A DNA stretch of 64,000 bases from Pseudomonas akapageensis (GCF_011355085.1 NZ_VXCP01000002.1:186001-250000); one strand, 5' to 3'. Numbered from the stretch's first letter, positions 7,940 to 18,661 are shown. The notes: a model not told the origin generated them from the sequence alone. Program-made: numbers and translations.

Positions 7940-10118
7940 AATAGTCGGTTTTTCCGGTGTGGCTGTTCAACGAAATGACCTTGGTCTTGCCGATCCGGTG
8001 ACGGTAGATCTCGCGCAGGTACTTCACCGCTTTTTTGACGCATTCGCGCGACAGGCGAATATCGTTGATCGACACGAACTTGCTCTTGTCATTGATCAGC
8101 TCGCGGTATTTCTTCTCGTACATCGGTTTGATCGCATACCAGTTGGTATCGAGGATCTTGGCCGGGTTCTCGAATTCATTGAGCAGTTCGTCGATACGAT
8201 CTTCATCGAAGTCTTCGCCGATGATGAAGTCCAGGATCGAGTTGTCCAGCGTATCGTCGAACCGGTACGGAGGACGGGCAAAGCAACGCTTGATGAAGGC
8301 CACGATCAGTGTCAGGAAATCATCGGACAGGCACGGGCTCTTGGCGATCAGGGTCGTCAGCGACAGGTTGGCCGAGGCACCGATCACCAGCGCATAGCGT
8401 TTGAGCGTGGTGTTGGGGAACAGGCTGTTGAGGTGGGTCTTGAGCCGGTTCAAGTCCATGTACGACAGCTTGTAATCCTTGGGCAGGGAAACGATCGACA
8501 CCACCGAAGAGCAATTCTTGAAGAAGTGCAGGTCATGCAGGGCCGCGGCGTCGTAGCCCGAGGCCTTGTATTGCTCCAGGGCTGCGCGGTAGCGCGTGGA
8601 CTCGATCGGCAGCAGGCTGATGCCTTCGATGGCCTGGGTGACCTTGTTGAAGTGCGGCAGATCGATGGAGCGGAAGAACAGATCGTCGATGTTGAGTGCC
8701 GGCTGCTCCTTTTCGAACACTTTGAACTTGTCCGAGACCTGCGCCGGCTGTTCCGGTACGACAGATTCCGCATAGGCGATGGCTACCGGTCCGGCCAGGC
8801 TCATGAACAGGTCGTTGGCGTCCAGGCGGATGGTTTCGCCGATATCAATGCCGGCACGACGGAAATAGTTCTGGTCGTAGTCGGTGGTCACCGCCTGCGC
8901 GGTCAGGATGTTGAAGATCTGTTGCGAGATGTACTGGTTGGCGTGCTTTTCCATCGCATTGACATCAATATTCTGGATGTTGCCGTCATCGCTTTCTTCG
9001 GCGTAGCGCATGATGTCGTTGGAAATCAGCATCATCGCGTTCCAGGGGCGAATGCGGCCCATGACGCTGGCTTCGCTACTGTCTTCGTTGTCGAAGTTGT
9101 AAGAAAAGTCCCATTCTTCAGACAGATATTTGCACAGAAGCCGACCGGCGTTGATGTGCAGGGCTTCGGACATTTCACTGCGATGATCGGAAATATTCGG
9201 CAGTACGCAGATGCCACTGGTGAAAATCGGCTCGAAAACAAACGAGTGCCCACTCTTGCTGTCATTCTCGTCGGCAGGCTTTGTGTCGAATGTCTTGTTC
9301 ATGTACGAGTACTGCTGAGCCAGGCCGAACTCCGAAGCCATGCCTGAACCGGTACCGCCACCGGCGCTGAAAATATAGAAATACAGCCGTGACTGGTTGG
9401 CCTTGATCCCGCAGGAGTCGATCAGATAGGAATGGATCAGCTTCCAGTCGGCGCTGGAGAAGCGCTGGGTTTCCTTGTTCAGGATAATCTTGGCCAGGTA
9501 TTGGCCAAGGATCGGCGCGTTACCGGCGCCGCCGGCATGGACTTCCGACAGGTCCATGATTTTCATTTTGCTGTAGTCGTTGATAAAGCCGCTTTTCTCG
9601 CCTTTGCGCGAGAAGCGGATGCGCCCGGCGATATCCTTGTCCAGGTCGCCCAGCATGACCAGTGGCTCGACCAGAAAGACCGGCTTGCTCGCCTTGTTCT
9701 GCACCAGGCGCAGATTGTTGCGGATCCACCGCGCCGGGCTGTAGTCCCTTTCGGTGATGCGGTCTTCGTTGTTGAATTCGTTGAGGTAGAACTTGCGGGC
9801 GTTGTACACCAGTTCTGCCACATCCAGCGCAATGTTCGAACCGCAGCGGCCCAGACCGATCAGGCAGACCGATGGAAATTGCTGGTCGCGGCGCAGTTCG
9901 CCGGTATCTTCCAGGTGGGCGGCATGCGGGAACACCAGGTCGCGCAGACCGTCGAGATTGTCGAGGATGCGCTGGATATCGGGTTCGGTGTAATACAGGT
10001 ATTGCTGCGGGTTGAGCGGACGTGCGCTGTAGAGTCCTTTCGAGCCTGTAGGTTGGTGCATGGCAGAGGACAGAATCAACTCGGATACCGCGTTGGCAGG
10101 ATTATTCTTGGAGGTCAT
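7938..10118 (-). CDS. divergent tubulin/FtsZ-superfamily protein (Tubulin_2 type)
   Basis: 726 residues, about twice the size of FtsZ. A glycine-rich nucleotide-binding loop CLIGLGRCGSN lies at residues 85-95, and the tubulin signature FSAGGGTGSGMASEFG at about 250-265. The spacing between them (about 160 residues) exceeds that of FtsZ and fits the large Tubulin_2-type proteins of bacteria. The C-terminal half (from about 450) has no recognisable domain and ends in a basic tail. No signal peptide or membrane segment is seen. It is monocistronic, with no FtsA, TubR or membrane-remodelling partner alongside. GTP binding and polymerisation are inferred from the motifs; the biological role is unknown. 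Confidence 0.8.
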   Translation of the reverse strand: MTSKNNPANAVSELILSSAMHQPTGSKGLYSARPLNPQQYLYYTEPDIQRILDNLDGLRDLVFPHAAHLEDTGELRRDQQFPSVCLIGLGRCGSNIALDVAELVYNARKFYLNEFNNEDRITERDYSPARWIRNNLRLVQNKASKPVFLVEPLVMLGDLDKDIAGRIRFSRKGEKSGFINDYSKMKIMDLSEVHAGGAGNAPILGQYLAKIILNKETQRFSSADWKLIHSYLIDSCGIKANQSRLYFYIFSAGGGTGSGMASEFGLAQQYSYMNKTFDTKPADENDSKSGHSFVFEPIFTSGICVLPNISDHRSEMSEALHINAGRLLCKYLSEEWDFSYNFDNEDSSEASVMGRIRPWNAMMLISNDIMRYAEESDDGNIQNIDVNAMEKHANQYISQQIFNILTAQAVTTDYDQNYFRRAGIDIGETIRLDANDLFMSLAGPVAIAYAESVVPEQPAQVSDKFKVFEKEQPALNIDDLFFRSIDLPHFNKVTQAIEGISLLPIESTRYRAALEQYKASGYDAAALHDLHFFKNCSSVVSIVSLPKDYKLSYMDLNRLKTHLNSLFPNTTLKRYALVIGASANLSLTTLIAKSPCLSDDFLTLIVAFIKRCFARPPYRFDDTLDNSILDFIIGEDFDEDRIDELLNEFENPAKILDTNWYAIKPMYEKKYRELINDKSKFVSINDIRLSRECVKKAVKYLREIYRHRIGKTKVISLNSHTGKTDY

Positions 10119-10318
10119 TTTGCGCCATGTGCCTGGACTGGATGGCCGACCGAATGGATATCATCAAGCCATCACTTTGTGGGATTCGCGACTTTACAGC
10201 GCGTGTTTCGCTTGAGCGATAGGGTTCCACCCTAGTGGTATATAAGGGGATGCCTTGCCAAGCCTATGTAATAAATCGTCCAATCGAGCCGGTTCTTTAA
10301 TTCACAAAGGAGCTTTTG

Positions 10319-11215
10319 ATGAGCGCTGCGTTGCCTTCGCTGGCTTTTGCCGGTATCGGATTGATGGGGTTGCCCATGTGTCGTCGATTGTTGGCGGCCG
10401 GTTATCCGCTGACGGTATGGAACCGTTCACCGGACAAGTGCGCGGAGCTGGTGGCGGCCGGTGCACGTCAGGTCCACAGTCCCGCCGAACTGTGCCAGGC
10501 GGCTGACGTGGTGCTGTTGTGCCTGGCCGATACCGCGGTGGTACGTGATGTGGTTTTCGGCCCGCAAGGTGTGGTCGAAGGTGCCCGTGCCGGGCAACTG
10601 TTGATCGATCTGTCCAGCCTGGAACCTACCGCTACCCGTGAAATGGCGGCGCAACTGGCGACGCAAAAGGGCATGCACTGGCTCGATGCACCGGTTTCCG
10701 GCGGTACGCCGGGTGCCGAAGCCGGCACCCTGGCGATCATGGTGGGCGGCGAAGCGGCGGACGTGGCGCGGGCCCGGCCGATCCTGTTGGCGTTGGGCCA
10801 GCGTGTGACGCACATGGGCGGCGTGGGGGCAGGGCAGGTGACCAAGGCCTGCAATCAGATGATCGTGGCCTGCAACGCGCTGGTGATTGCCGAAGTGGTC
10901 GCTCTGGCAGAACAGGCGGGCGTCGATGCGAGCTTGATCGCCGAAGCGCTCGCCGGTGGTTTCGCCGACTCAAGACCCTTGCAGATTCTGGCGCCGCAAA
11001 TGGCCGAGAGCCGTTTCGAACCGGTCAAATGGCATGTCCGTACCCTGTTGAAGGATCTGGACACTGCCGTGAAGTTCTCCCGTGAACAGGGTTCGGCCAC
11101 GCCGATCAGCGGACTGGCTGCGCAATTGATGCGACTGCATGGTAGCCAGGGTTTCCTGCAAAAAGATCCCGCGACATTGATCCATCTGTACCGTGGCCAG
11201 GATAAAACCGAGTGA
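10319..11215 (+). CDS. 3-hydroxyisobutyrate dehydrogenase / tartronate semialdehyde reductase-like NAD(P)-dependent reductase
   Basis: 298 residues from ATG 10319, with AAAGGAG seven bases upstream. The Rossmann motif GIGLMG is at 12-17, the substrate-binding block DAPVSGGTPGAEAGTL at about 123-138 and the catalytic Lys at 176 in GAGQVTKACNQM. These are family hallmarks of beta-hydroxyacid dehydrogenases. The substrate is not determined: 2-hydroxy-3-oxopropionate, 3-hydroxyisobutyrate or a related beta-hydroxyacid are possible. Its last 110 bases overlap, on the opposite strand, the C-terminal coding part of the MHYT-GGDEF-EAL gene. Confidence 0.88.
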   Translation: MSAALPSLAFAGIGLMGLPMCRRLLAAGYPLTVWNRSPDKCAELVAAGARQVHSPAELCQAADVVLLCLADTAVVRDVVFGPQGVVEGARAGQLLIDLSSLEPTATREMAAQLATQKGMHWLDAPVSGGTPGAEAGTLAIMVGGEAADVARARPILLALGQRVTHMGGVGAGQVTKACNQMIVACNALVIAEVVALAEQAGVDASLIAEALAGGFADSRPLQILAPQMAESRFEPVKWHVRTLLKDLDTAVKFSREQGSATPISGLAAQLMRLHGSQGFLQKDPATLIHLYRGQDKTE

Positions 11216-13394
11216 AGTCGAGGCGTTCGACGCTTGTGCTGCGGTTGAGCAGATCGAGGATCGGCCGCAGGTGACGCAACGGAGCTGGCCTGCTGAGCAG
11301 GTAGCCCTGGACAAAGTCGCAGCCGTGTTGCTTGAGAAACGCATATTGCTCGGAGGTCTCGACTCCCTCGGTCACCACCTGCAGGTGCAGGGTGTGCGCC
11401 ATGACGATGATCGCCTGGACAATATTCATGTCTTGCGGTGACTTGGGAATGTCCTGGATAAAGGAGCGATCGATCTTCAGGGTGTCGAGGGGCAGGCGTT
11501 TAAGGTAGGCGAGCGAGGAGTAGCCGGTTCCGAAGTCATCGATCGACAGCGAAACGCCCAGGGCACGGATTCTGGACAGCAGCTTTGCTGTGGTGTTGAT
11601 GTTGCCCATCAGGGCATTTTCGGTGACTTCCAGTTCCAGCCGATGAGGTTCAACGCCGGCCGAACGCAGGGCGTCATGAACTTCATCGGGAAGTTCTTCG
11701 CGACACAGGTTCAGCGCTGAGCAGTTCACAGTGATTTTCAATTGCTCGCAGCCGATGTGACTCAGAAAACTCAGGTCCTGACAGGCGCGACGCAGGACCC
11801 AGGTGTCGAGTTTGACGATCAGGCCGTTGGCTTCGGCGACCCCGATGAAACGGTCCGGGCTGAGCAGGCCATGTTGTGGATGCTCCCAGCGGATCAGGGC
11901 TTCGAGTTTGGCCACCTGGCCGGTATGCAGGTCGTAGATGGGCTGGTAGTACAGCTCCAGGCCTGTATCTTCGACCAGCGCCGAGCGCAATTCTTCTTCG
12001 AGCTGCAATTCCAGGGTGGCACGGGCCTTGAGGTTGGAGTTGAAGAAATTCAGGTTGTTGCGGCCACTGCCCTTGGATTGGTAAAGCGCAAGGTCGGCGT
12101 TTTTCAGCAGCTCATCGCAGGTCGTTCCGTCATCGGGGAAAACGCTGATGCCGATGCTGGTGGTCATGACCATATGCCGTCCAACCAGGACGATGGGTTC
12201 CTTCATCTTCTGCATGATGCGTTGAGCCATGTGCTGGGCTTCCTCTCGGTTGCTCAGGCTGAAGAGGATGCAGAACTCGTCACCGCCGAAACGGGCGACC
12301 ACATCGTCATGGCTGCGTGTTGCACTTTTGATGATGCCGGCAATGATCTGCAGCAGTTCGTCACCGGCGTCGTGACCAAGGCTGTCGTTGATGCGCTTGA
12401 AATGATCGATGTCCAGGAACATCACGGCGAGCATGCCTTTGCTGGCGCTACGCTCGGCCAGTTTCTCGGCGAAGACCTGATTGAAGCCGCGGCGATTGAT
12501 CAGGTTGGTCAGCGCGTCGTAGTGGGCGACCTGTTGTAGCGACATCCGCGCCTGGTCCAATTGGCTGAGCAAGGCGTTGACACGCTGAAGGTCGTGCTCC
12601 TTGCATTGCAGTTTTTTGTCGGCCAGGGCTGCGCTGATACTGCTGGCGATGATCAGCAAGGTGATGCAGGCAATGGTCAGGCTCAGTTGCAGGCTGTTAT
12701 CGGTCTTCGTCAGCTCAAGTGCGCTGCCGGCGGGCAAGACCAGTGTCAGGGCTGACATCCCGGTGAAATGCATGCTGACAATCCCGCCCCCCATGAGCAG
12801 GCTGGCAAAGTATTTGAGCAACTGATGGAACATGCCGCCGCCATTGCGAAAGTGCCGCGCCAGATACAGGGCGGCAAGGCTGGCGACGATCGCGATAAGG
12901 ATCGACAGCACGAACAGGTCAGGATGGTAGTACTGGACAGCGTCCGATTGCATGGCCGACATGCCGGTGTAATGCATTCCGGCGATGCCCAGACCGATGC
13001 ACGTGGATGCTTGCAGATACTTGATGGGCCGCATTTCTGCCTGGCTGAGCGTGTTCATCGCGAGTATGGCGGCGATCAGCGTGATCAGCAGCGAGGCGCC
13101 GGTGACAGGCAGGTCGTAATGGGTTTCCAGCGGCGCTTCGAACGCCAGCATGCTGATGAAGTGCATCGCCCAGATGCCGCCCGCCAGGCAAAAGGCCCCG
13201 AGCAGCCGCCATTGGCGTTGTGCATTGGCGCTTTCGACATGACTGACGCGTTCGGCGATGTTCAGCATGGCAAAGCTGCCGGCACAGGCAACCAGATAGG
13301 CCAGCAACACCAGCAAAGGGTCATGCCTGCAATCCAGGAGGATCTGACCGTTGGGTGGAAGTTCGGCGAGAATATGTAACCCAAGCCAGACCAT
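11106..13394 (-). CDS. mucR: MHYT-GGDEF-EAL cyclic-di-GMP enzyme, MucR-like
   Basis: 762 residues. The N-terminal integral membrane MHYT domain (about residues 10-230) has three signature repeats: AMHFISM, GMHYTGMSAM and SMHFTGMSAL. The GGDEF domain has an intact RFGGDEF; the I-site position before it reads SHDD rather than RxxD, so product inhibition may be absent. The EAL domain is intact: LEALIRW and DDFGTGYSS. P. aeruginosa MucR has this architecture and regulates alginate through c-di-GMP. Assignment as orthologue is by architecture. The C-terminal tail beyond the EAL domain (about 60 residues) overlaps the convergent reductase gene. Confidence 0.88.
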   Translation of the reverse strand: MVWLGLHILAELPPNGQILLDCRHDPLLVLLAYLVACAGSFAMLNIAERVSHVESANAQRQWRLLGAFCLAGGIWAMHFISMLAFEAPLETHYDLPVTGASLLITLIAAILAMNTLSQAEMRPIKYLQASTCIGLGIAGMHYTGMSAMQSDAVQYYHPDLFVLSILIAIVASLAALYLARHFRNGGGMFHQLLKYFASLLMGGGIVSMHFTGMSALTLVLPAGSALELTKTDNSLQLSLTIACITLLIIASSISAALADKKLQCKEHDLQRVNALLSQLDQARMSLQQVAHYDALTNLINRRGFNQVFAEKLAERSASKGMLAVMFLDIDHFKRINDSLGHDAGDELLQIIAGIIKSATRSHDDVVARFGGDEFCILFSLSNREEAQHMAQRIMQKMKEPIVLVGRHMVMTTSIGISVFPDDGTTCDELLKNADLALYQSKGSGRNNLNFFNSNLKARATLELQLEEELRSALVEDTGLELYYQPIYDLHTGQVAKLEALIRWEHPQHGLLSPDRFIGVAEANGLIVKLDTWVLRRACQDLSFLSHIGCEQLKITVNCSALNLCREELPDEVHDALRSAGVEPHRLELEVTENALMGNINTTAKLLSRIRALGVSLSIDDFGTGYSSLAYLKRLPLDTLKIDRSFIQDIPKSPQDMNIVQAIIVMAHTLHLQVVTEGVETSEQYAFLKQHGCDFVQGYLLSRPAPLRHLRPILDLLNRSTSVERLDFTRFYPGHGTDGSMSRDLFAGNPGYHAVASIAQPVR

Positions 13395-13714
13395 AGTGCG
13401 CCCTTTGCTAGCTATTCACGGGTCTCGTCTCTGGTGGAGGTGTGGACGAGTCTTGGCAGTATAGGAGGTGGCTGGGCGATCGCCTGGGTGGTGGCACGGT
13501 GATACCAAACCATTCGTTATCAGCTTGATAGCCAAGCGCGATAAGACATGCCCTGCGCTGCCTTCGATTGGCTGGTATCAGGCTGGCGAATGATCGCAGA
13601 CAGTTCCTGCAGGGCCTTCTAGATTCAAGCGCAAGGGCTCGGCAGCATCAGGGATGAGTAGCGTGTCTCGGGTGGTCTGTTGGGGGTTCGAATAACAATA
13701 AAAGAGAGCTACCC
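13395..13714. other. divergent promoter region mucR-like / MFS
   Basis: 320 bases without a supportable gene; both flanking genes point away from it, so it carries both promoters. No strong palindrome or regulator box was recognised. Confidence 0.5.
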
Positions 13715-15052
13715 ATGCAGAAATCGACCCAAGCGGCAAACGCCTGGCGCATTTTGTTCCTGTTGTTTCTGGCCAATCTGTTCAACTTCTTCGACCGAAC
13801 CATCCCGGCCATCATCATTGAGCCAATCAGGATGGAGTGGCACCTCAGCGACTTTCAGCTAGGCATTATCGGCACCGCTTTTACCATCGTTTATGCCATG
13901 GCCGGCCTGCCTCTGGGGCGCATGGCCGATACAGGCTCGCGCAGCCGCCTGATGGGCTGGGGCCTGGCGGTGTGGAGCGCGTTGACGGCGGTCAATGGCC
14001 TGGTCGGGAGCTTCTGGAGCTTCCTGCTGGTGCGCATGGGTGTAGGCATAGGCGAGGCCAGCTACGGGCCGGCAGCCAATTCTCTGATCGGGGATCTGTT
14101 TCCGGCCCATCGCCGGGCGCGGGCCATGGGAATTTTCATGTTGGGCCTGCCCCTGGGGCTGCTCCTGGCGTTTTTCACGATCGGCTCGATGGTTCAGGCC
14201 TTCGGCAGCTGGCGTGCGCCTTTTTTCATTGCGGCGGTGCCGGGGCTGCTGCTGGCGGTGTTCATGTTTTTCATTCGTGAGCCGGCGCGCGGCGCGGCGG
14301 AAACCGTGGCGGTCGCTCAAACGCCGATCGACCGTCCGTTGCGCCGGGTGCTGATGATTCCGACCTTCGGCTGGTTGACGCTGGCGGGGCTTACCTTCAA
14401 CTTTGCGTCCTACGCCTGCAACTCTTTCATGGTGCCGATGTTGCAGCGCTACTTCCTGTTGCCCTTGCAGGAGGCCGCTGTGGCGACCGGTGTGATCGTC
14501 GGATTGACCGGCCTGGTCGGGCTGACACTGGGCGGCTGGATTGCCGACAGGATCCATCAGCGCGTGGCCAGTGGCCGCCTGCTGTTCGCGGCGGTGAGCA
14601 TGCTGGTGGCAACAGTGTCTACTGCCTGTGCCTTGCATGCCGGACGGATTGAAATCGGTGTGTTCGTGGTGCTGTTCAGCATCGGTTGGTTGTTTGCCTA
14701 CAACTTCTATACCTGCGTTTACACCGCCATTCAGGATGTGGTGCAGCCCCGTCTACGGGCCACGGCCATGGCCTTGTACTTTGCCGGGCTGTATTTGCTT
14801 GGAGGTGGGCTGGGGCCGGTGGTGGTGGGTTTGCTGTCGGATCATTTCGCCCAGACGGCCATGCTTGAAGCGGGGGCGGGGCAGATGACCGAAGCGTTCA
14901 AGGCGGTCGGATTGCATGACGCCATGTACCTGATTCCGGTGGCGCTGCTGCTGACCCTGGTGTTTTTGCTGCAGGCGTCGCGGTGTTTCAGCCAGGATGC
15001 GCAGCGGATGCGGGAGGGGATGGTGGTGGATGGGGTGCCGGCGTTGGCTTGA
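13715..15052 (+). CDS. MFS transporter, spinster-like
   Basis: 445 residues with about 12 hydrophobic segments. FFDRTIPAIIIEPI in TM1, the loop motif GRMADTGSRSRLMGWG after TM2, and GVGIGEASYGPAANSLIGD in TM4-5 are typical of the spinster/ACS-like major facilitator branch. An AGAG Shine-Dalgarno precedes ATG 13715. Substrate unknown. It is a single gene with no catabolic neighbours, and ends just before a REP pair. Confidence 0.85.
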   Translation: MQKSTQAANAWRILFLLFLANLFNFFDRTIPAIIIEPIRMEWHLSDFQLGIIGTAFTIVYAMAGLPLGRMADTGSRSRLMGWGLAVWSALTAVNGLVGSFWSFLLVRMGVGIGEASYGPAANSLIGDLFPAHRRARAMGIFMLGLPLGLLLAFFTIGSMVQAFGSWRAPFFIAAVPGLLLAVFMFFIREPARGAAETVAVAQTPIDRPLRRVLMIPTFGWLTLAGLTFNFASYACNSFMVPMLQRYFLLPLQEAAVATGVIVGLTGLVGLTLGGWIADRIHQRVASGRLLFAAVSMLVATVSTACALHAGRIEIGVFVVLFSIGWLFAYNFYTCVYTAIQDVVQPRLRATAMALYFAGLYLLGGGLGPVVVGLLSDHFAQTAMLEAGAGQMTEAFKAVGLHDAMYLIPVALLLTLVFLLQASRCFSQDAQRMREGMVVDGVPALA

Positions 15053-15072
15053 ATGCGACCGCTGCGCGGTCG

Positions 15073-15146
15073 ATCGCGGGCAAGCCCGCTCCCACAGGGT
15101 ATACCGGTACGCATACATACCCTGTGGGAGCTGGCTTGCCAGCGAT
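15073..15146. repeat. REP palindrome pair
   Basis: A 30-base arm (15073-15102, starting ATCGCGGGCAAGCCCGCTCC) faces a partly complementary arm at 15117-15146 (ending GGCTTGCCAGCGAT). The second arm is the same repeat found at 33256-33413 and 38577-38661. It lies between the convergent MFS and rapA genes. Confidence 0.85.
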
Positions 15147-15174
15147 GAGGCCCTTCCATGCGACGAAGGGCCTC
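15147..15174. terminator. hairpin between MFS and rapA ends
   Basis: GAGGCCCTT (15147-15155) pairs perfectly with AAGGGCCTC (15166-15174), 10 bases after the rapA stop in its reading direction. The T-tract is weak, so termination efficiency is uncertain. Confidence 0.6.
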
Positions 15175-15184
15175 AGCATTTCAA

Positions 15185-18031
15185 TCAACCTGCAACCAAC
15201 ACCCGAATCGCTTCCAAGCGCAATGCAGCCTTGTCCAGCATCGCCAAACCATCGGCACGCTGCTTGCGCAGTGCCTCGATCTCACTGTCGCGCACGGTCG
15301 GGTTGACCGCTTGCAAAGCCGTCAAACGTGCCAGCTCTTCATCGGTTTCCGCGGTCAGGCGACGCTGCGCCTCGGCAACGCGCTCGGCGTGGCGCGGGGC
15401 AATCTTGGCTTCGCCGGCGTTGATCCGTGGCGTCAGCACATCGCGCTGGGCCTGGATGAACTTGTTGGCGCTGGCCTTGGGCACGCTTTCCAGCTGGTCG
15501 TTGAGGGTCTCGAAAGACACCCGGGCCGCCAGGTCATTGCCGTTGGTGTCGAGCAGGCAGCGCAAGGCGGCCGGTGGCAGGTAACGGCCCAGTTGCAGGG
15601 CGCGCGGGGCGACCACTTCACTGACGTAGAGCAGCTCCAGCAAAACAGTGCCGGGCTTGAGTGCCTTGTTCTTGATCAGCGCCACGGCGGTGTTGCCCAT
15701 CGAACCGGACAACACCAGGTCCATGCCACCCTGGACCATCGGGTGTTCCCAGGTGATGAACTGCATGTCTTCGCGCGACAACGCCTGATTGCGGTCGTAG
15801 GTGATGGTCACGCCTTCGTCATCGCCCAGCGGGAAGCTGGCGTCGAGCATCTTCTCGCTCGGCTTGAGGATCAGGGCGTTTTCCGAATGGTCTTCGCTGT
15901 CGATGCCGAAAGCGTCGAACAGGGTCTCCATGTAGATCGGCAGGGTGAACTGATCGTCCTGCTCGAGAATTTCCTCGACCAGCGCCTGACCTTCGCCAGC
16001 GCCACCGGAGTTCAACTCCAGCAGGCGGTCGCGGCCGGTGTGCAGCTCGGCTTCCAGGCGTTCGCGCTCGGCACGGGCCTCATCGACCAGGCTTTGCCAT
16101 TCGTCGTCATCGCCGCTTTCGAGCATCGGCAGCAGGCGTGGGCCGAACTGATGCTGCAGAGCGTTGCCGGTCGGGCAGGTGTTGAGGAAGGCATTGAGCG
16201 CCTGGTGGTACCACTGGAACAGGCGCTCTTGCGGGCTGCTCTGCAGGTACGGCACGTGCAGCTCGATGGTGTGCTTCTGGCCGATCCGGTCGAGACGGCC
16301 GATACGTTGTTCCAGCAGGTCCGGGTGCGACGGCAGGTCGAACAGTACCAGGTGATGGGAGAACTGGAAGTTGCGGCCTTCACTGCCGATTTCCGAGCAG
16401 ATCAGCACCTGGGCGCCGAACTCTTCATCGGCGAAGTAGGCGGCCGCGCGGTCACGTTCCAGGATGCTCATGCCTTCGTGGAAAACCGTGGCCGGAATGC
16501 CGGAACGCACGCGCAGGGCGTCCTCCAGGTCCATGGCGGTTTCGGCGTGGGCACAGATGACCAGCACCTTGACGCGCTTGAGCATCTTCAGGGTATCGAT
16601 CAGCCATTCCACGCGCGGGTCGAAACGCCACCAGCGCTCTTCATCGCTGTTGTCGGCCTGGGACTGGAAGCTGACTTCCGGGTATAGCTCGGCATGTTCG
16701 CCCAGCGGCAGTTCCAGGTATTCATCGGGGCAAGGCAGCGGGTACGGGTGCAACTTGCGTTCCGGGAAGCCCTGGACCGCGGCGCGGGTGTTGCGGAACA
16801 GCACGCGACCGGTACCATGACGGTCCAGAAGCTCGCGAATCAGACGGGCGCTGGCCTGGGTATCGCCGTCGCTGACGGCACCCAGCAGGGCCTCGCCTTC
16901 ATCGCCGAGGAAACCCTGGATGGTCGCATGGGCCTTGGGCGAGAGCCGGCCCTGGTCGAGCAGTTCCTGCACGGCTTCAGCCACCGGGCGATAGTTCTCG
17001 CTCTCGGCGCGGAAGGCGGCCAGGTCGTGGAAACGGTTCGGGTCGAGCAGGCGCAGGCGCGCAAAGTGGCTGTCCTGGCCCAGTTGTTCCGGGGTCGCGG
17101 TGAGCAGCAGGACGCCGGGAATGATCTCGGCCAATTGCTCGACCAGCGCGTATTCGGGGCTGACCTTTTCTTCGTGCCAGACCAGGTGGTGCGCTTCGTC
17201 GACCACCATCAGATCCCAGCCGGCCGCGAACAGCGCATCCTGGGCCTTTTCGTCTTCGGTCAGCCACTCCAGGGCCACCAGTGCCAGTTGCGCGTCTTCG
17301 AAGGGGTTGCCGGCATCGCTTTCGATAAAGCGCTCGGCATCGAACAGGGCGACCTGCAGGTTGAAACGCCGACGCATTTCCACCAGCCACTGGTGCTGGA
17401 GGTTTTCCGGTACCAGGATCAATACGCGATTGGCCCGGCCCGACAGCAGTTGGCGATGGATCACCAGGCCTGCTTCGATGGTCTTGCCCAGCCCCACTTC
17501 GTCGGCCAGCAATACCCGTGGCGCGATGCGGTCGGCGACTTCACGGGCAATGTGCAACTGGTGCGCGATCGGTTGGGCGCGCACGCCGCCCAGGCCCCAC
17601 AGGGAGGACTGCAACTGGCGGCTGGTGTGTTCCAGGGTGTTGTAGCGCAGCGAGAACCAGGCCAGCGGGTCGATCTGGCCGGCGAACAGACGGTCGCTGG
17701 CCAGGCGGAACTGAATGAAGTTCGACAGCTGGGTTTCCGGCAGGGTGCAGATTTCGTTGTGGCCATTGAGGCCGTGATAGACCAGCAAGCCGTCGATGTC
17801 TTCGACTTCGCGTACGGTCATCTTCCAGTTTTCGAAGTGGGTGATCACATCACCCGGCGAAAAGCGAACCCGTGTCAGCGGTGCGTTGCGCAGTGCGTAC
17901 TGGCGGGTATCGCCAGTGGCCGGATAGAGCACGGTCAACAAGCGACCGTCCTGTGCCAGAACGGTACCCAGACCTAGCTCAGCTTCGCTGTCACTAATCC
18001 AGCGTTGCCCCGGTTGATACTGCTGCGCCAT
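15185..18031 (-). CDS. rapA: RNA polymerase-associated SWI2/SNF2 ATPase RapA
   Basis: 948 residues, typical RapA/HepA length. The N-terminal RNAP-binding part ([21 protein letters not shown]) is followed by a SNF2 helicase core with [15 protein letters not shown] (Walker A, about 170-185) and [10 protein letters not shown] (DEAH box), then the second helicase lobe with [21 protein letters not shown] and the [11 protein letters not shown] motif VI. It recycles RNA polymerase from stalled complexes. Single gene; the divergent neighbour is a small Pseudomonas protein. Confidence 0.96.
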   Translation of the reverse strand: MAQQYQPGQRWISDSEAELGLGTVLAQDGRLLTVLYPATGDTRQYALRNAPLTRVRFSPGDVITHFENWKMTVREVEDIDGLLVYHGLNGHNEICTLPETQLSNFIQFRLASDRLFAGQIDPLAWFSLRYNTLEHTSRQLQSSLWGLGGVRAQPIAHQLHIAREVADRIAPRVLLADEVGLGKTIEAGLVIHRQLLSGRANRVLILVPENLQHQWLVEMRRRFNLQVALFDAERFIESDAGNPFEDAQLALVALEWLTEDEKAQDALFAAGWDLMVVDEAHHLVWHEEKVSPEYALVEQLAEIIPGVLLLTATPEQLGQDSHFARLRLLDPNRFHDLAAFRAESENYRPVAEAVQELLDQGRLSPKAHATIQGFLGDEGEALLGAVSDGDTQASARLIRELLDRHGTGRVLFRNTRAAVQGFPERKLHPYPLPCPDEYLELPLGEHAELYPEVSFQSQADNSDEERWWRFDPRVEWLIDTLKMLKRVKVLVICAHAETAMDLEDALRVRSGIPATVFHEGMSILERDRAAAYFADEEFGAQVLICSEIGSEGRNFQFSHHLVLFDLPSHPDLLEQRIGRLDRIGQKHTIELHVPYLQSSPQERLFQWYHQALNAFLNTCPTGNALQHQFGPRLLPMLESGDDDEWQSLVDEARAERERLEAELHTGRDRLLELNSGGAGEGQALVEEILEQDDQFTLPIYMETLFDAFGIDSEDHSENALILKPSEKMLDASFPLGDDEGVTITYDRNQALSREDMQFITWEHPMVQGGMDLVLSGSMGNTAVALIKNKALKPGTVLLELLYVSEVVAPRALQLGRYLPPAALRCLLDTNGNDLAARVSFETLNDQLESVPKASANKFIQAQRDVLTPRINAGEAKIAPRHAERVAEAQRRLTAETDEELARLTALQAVNPTVRDSEIEALRKQRADGLAMLDKAALRLEAIRVLVAG

Positions 18032-18196
18032 GCTGCCTGTCTCCCGCCATGAAAAAGCCGACTATGTTAACGGATCGGGAACGCAAGGGCCAAAGACTCC
18101 GCTAAAAACCACCTATATTTAAGCAAATGCCTGCAGACCCAGGGCTCAAGTCGTACTGCACCCCGCCGACATCAAGGCGACAGGAGAACGCCCACT

Positions 18197-18535
18197 ATGT
18201 TTCCGCCGCTCATCCCGCTCAGTGCACAACCGATTACCTCGCAACACGACCCGGTCAAACCGACCCCGGACATCGCCCCCGTGGTGCCGGCACAACCGAG
18301 CTCCAGCGAGGGTTCGGTCGACCTCAAGCAGCGCGATGCCGAGCAGGCCGCCTTGTTGCTGCGCGAGGAACAGCGCCGTCAACAACGCCGTCGGCAGTTG
18401 GCGCAGGCCGAATATGACGATGAGCAGTTTCTGGCCTTGCCGGGCGATGAGGTCAACGCCGATAAAACCGTGCCGGTGGCACCCTTGATCGACGACGAGC
18501 CACGCCAGGGGCTATGGGTCGATATCCAAGTGTAG
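18197..18535 (+). CDS. small conserved Pseudomonas protein, function unknown
   Basis: 112 residues from ATG 18197, with AGGAG about 10 bases upstream. It has a proline-rich N-terminal third, a highly charged central helix (about 45-75, LLLREEQRRQQRRRQLAQAE, probable coiled coil) and an acidic C terminus. No signal peptide or membrane segment. Divergent from rapA. I do not recognise a functional domain. Confidence 0.75.
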   Translation: MFPPLIPLSAQPITSQHDPVKPTPDIAPVVPAQPSSSEGSVDLKQRDAEQAALLLREEQRRQQRRRQLAQAEYDDEQFLALPGDEVNADKTVPVAPLIDDEPRQGLWVDIQV

Positions 18536-18661
18536 GGCAGGGCAGTTCACCGCGCCGGTGTGACATCGTGAATCAATCGGCACTGGTCAGCCCGCCCTTC
18601 AGCCCGCATTATTGACAGGACTTACCGCCAGCCTGTGCTGGCAGAATTGGACCAGACCCCG

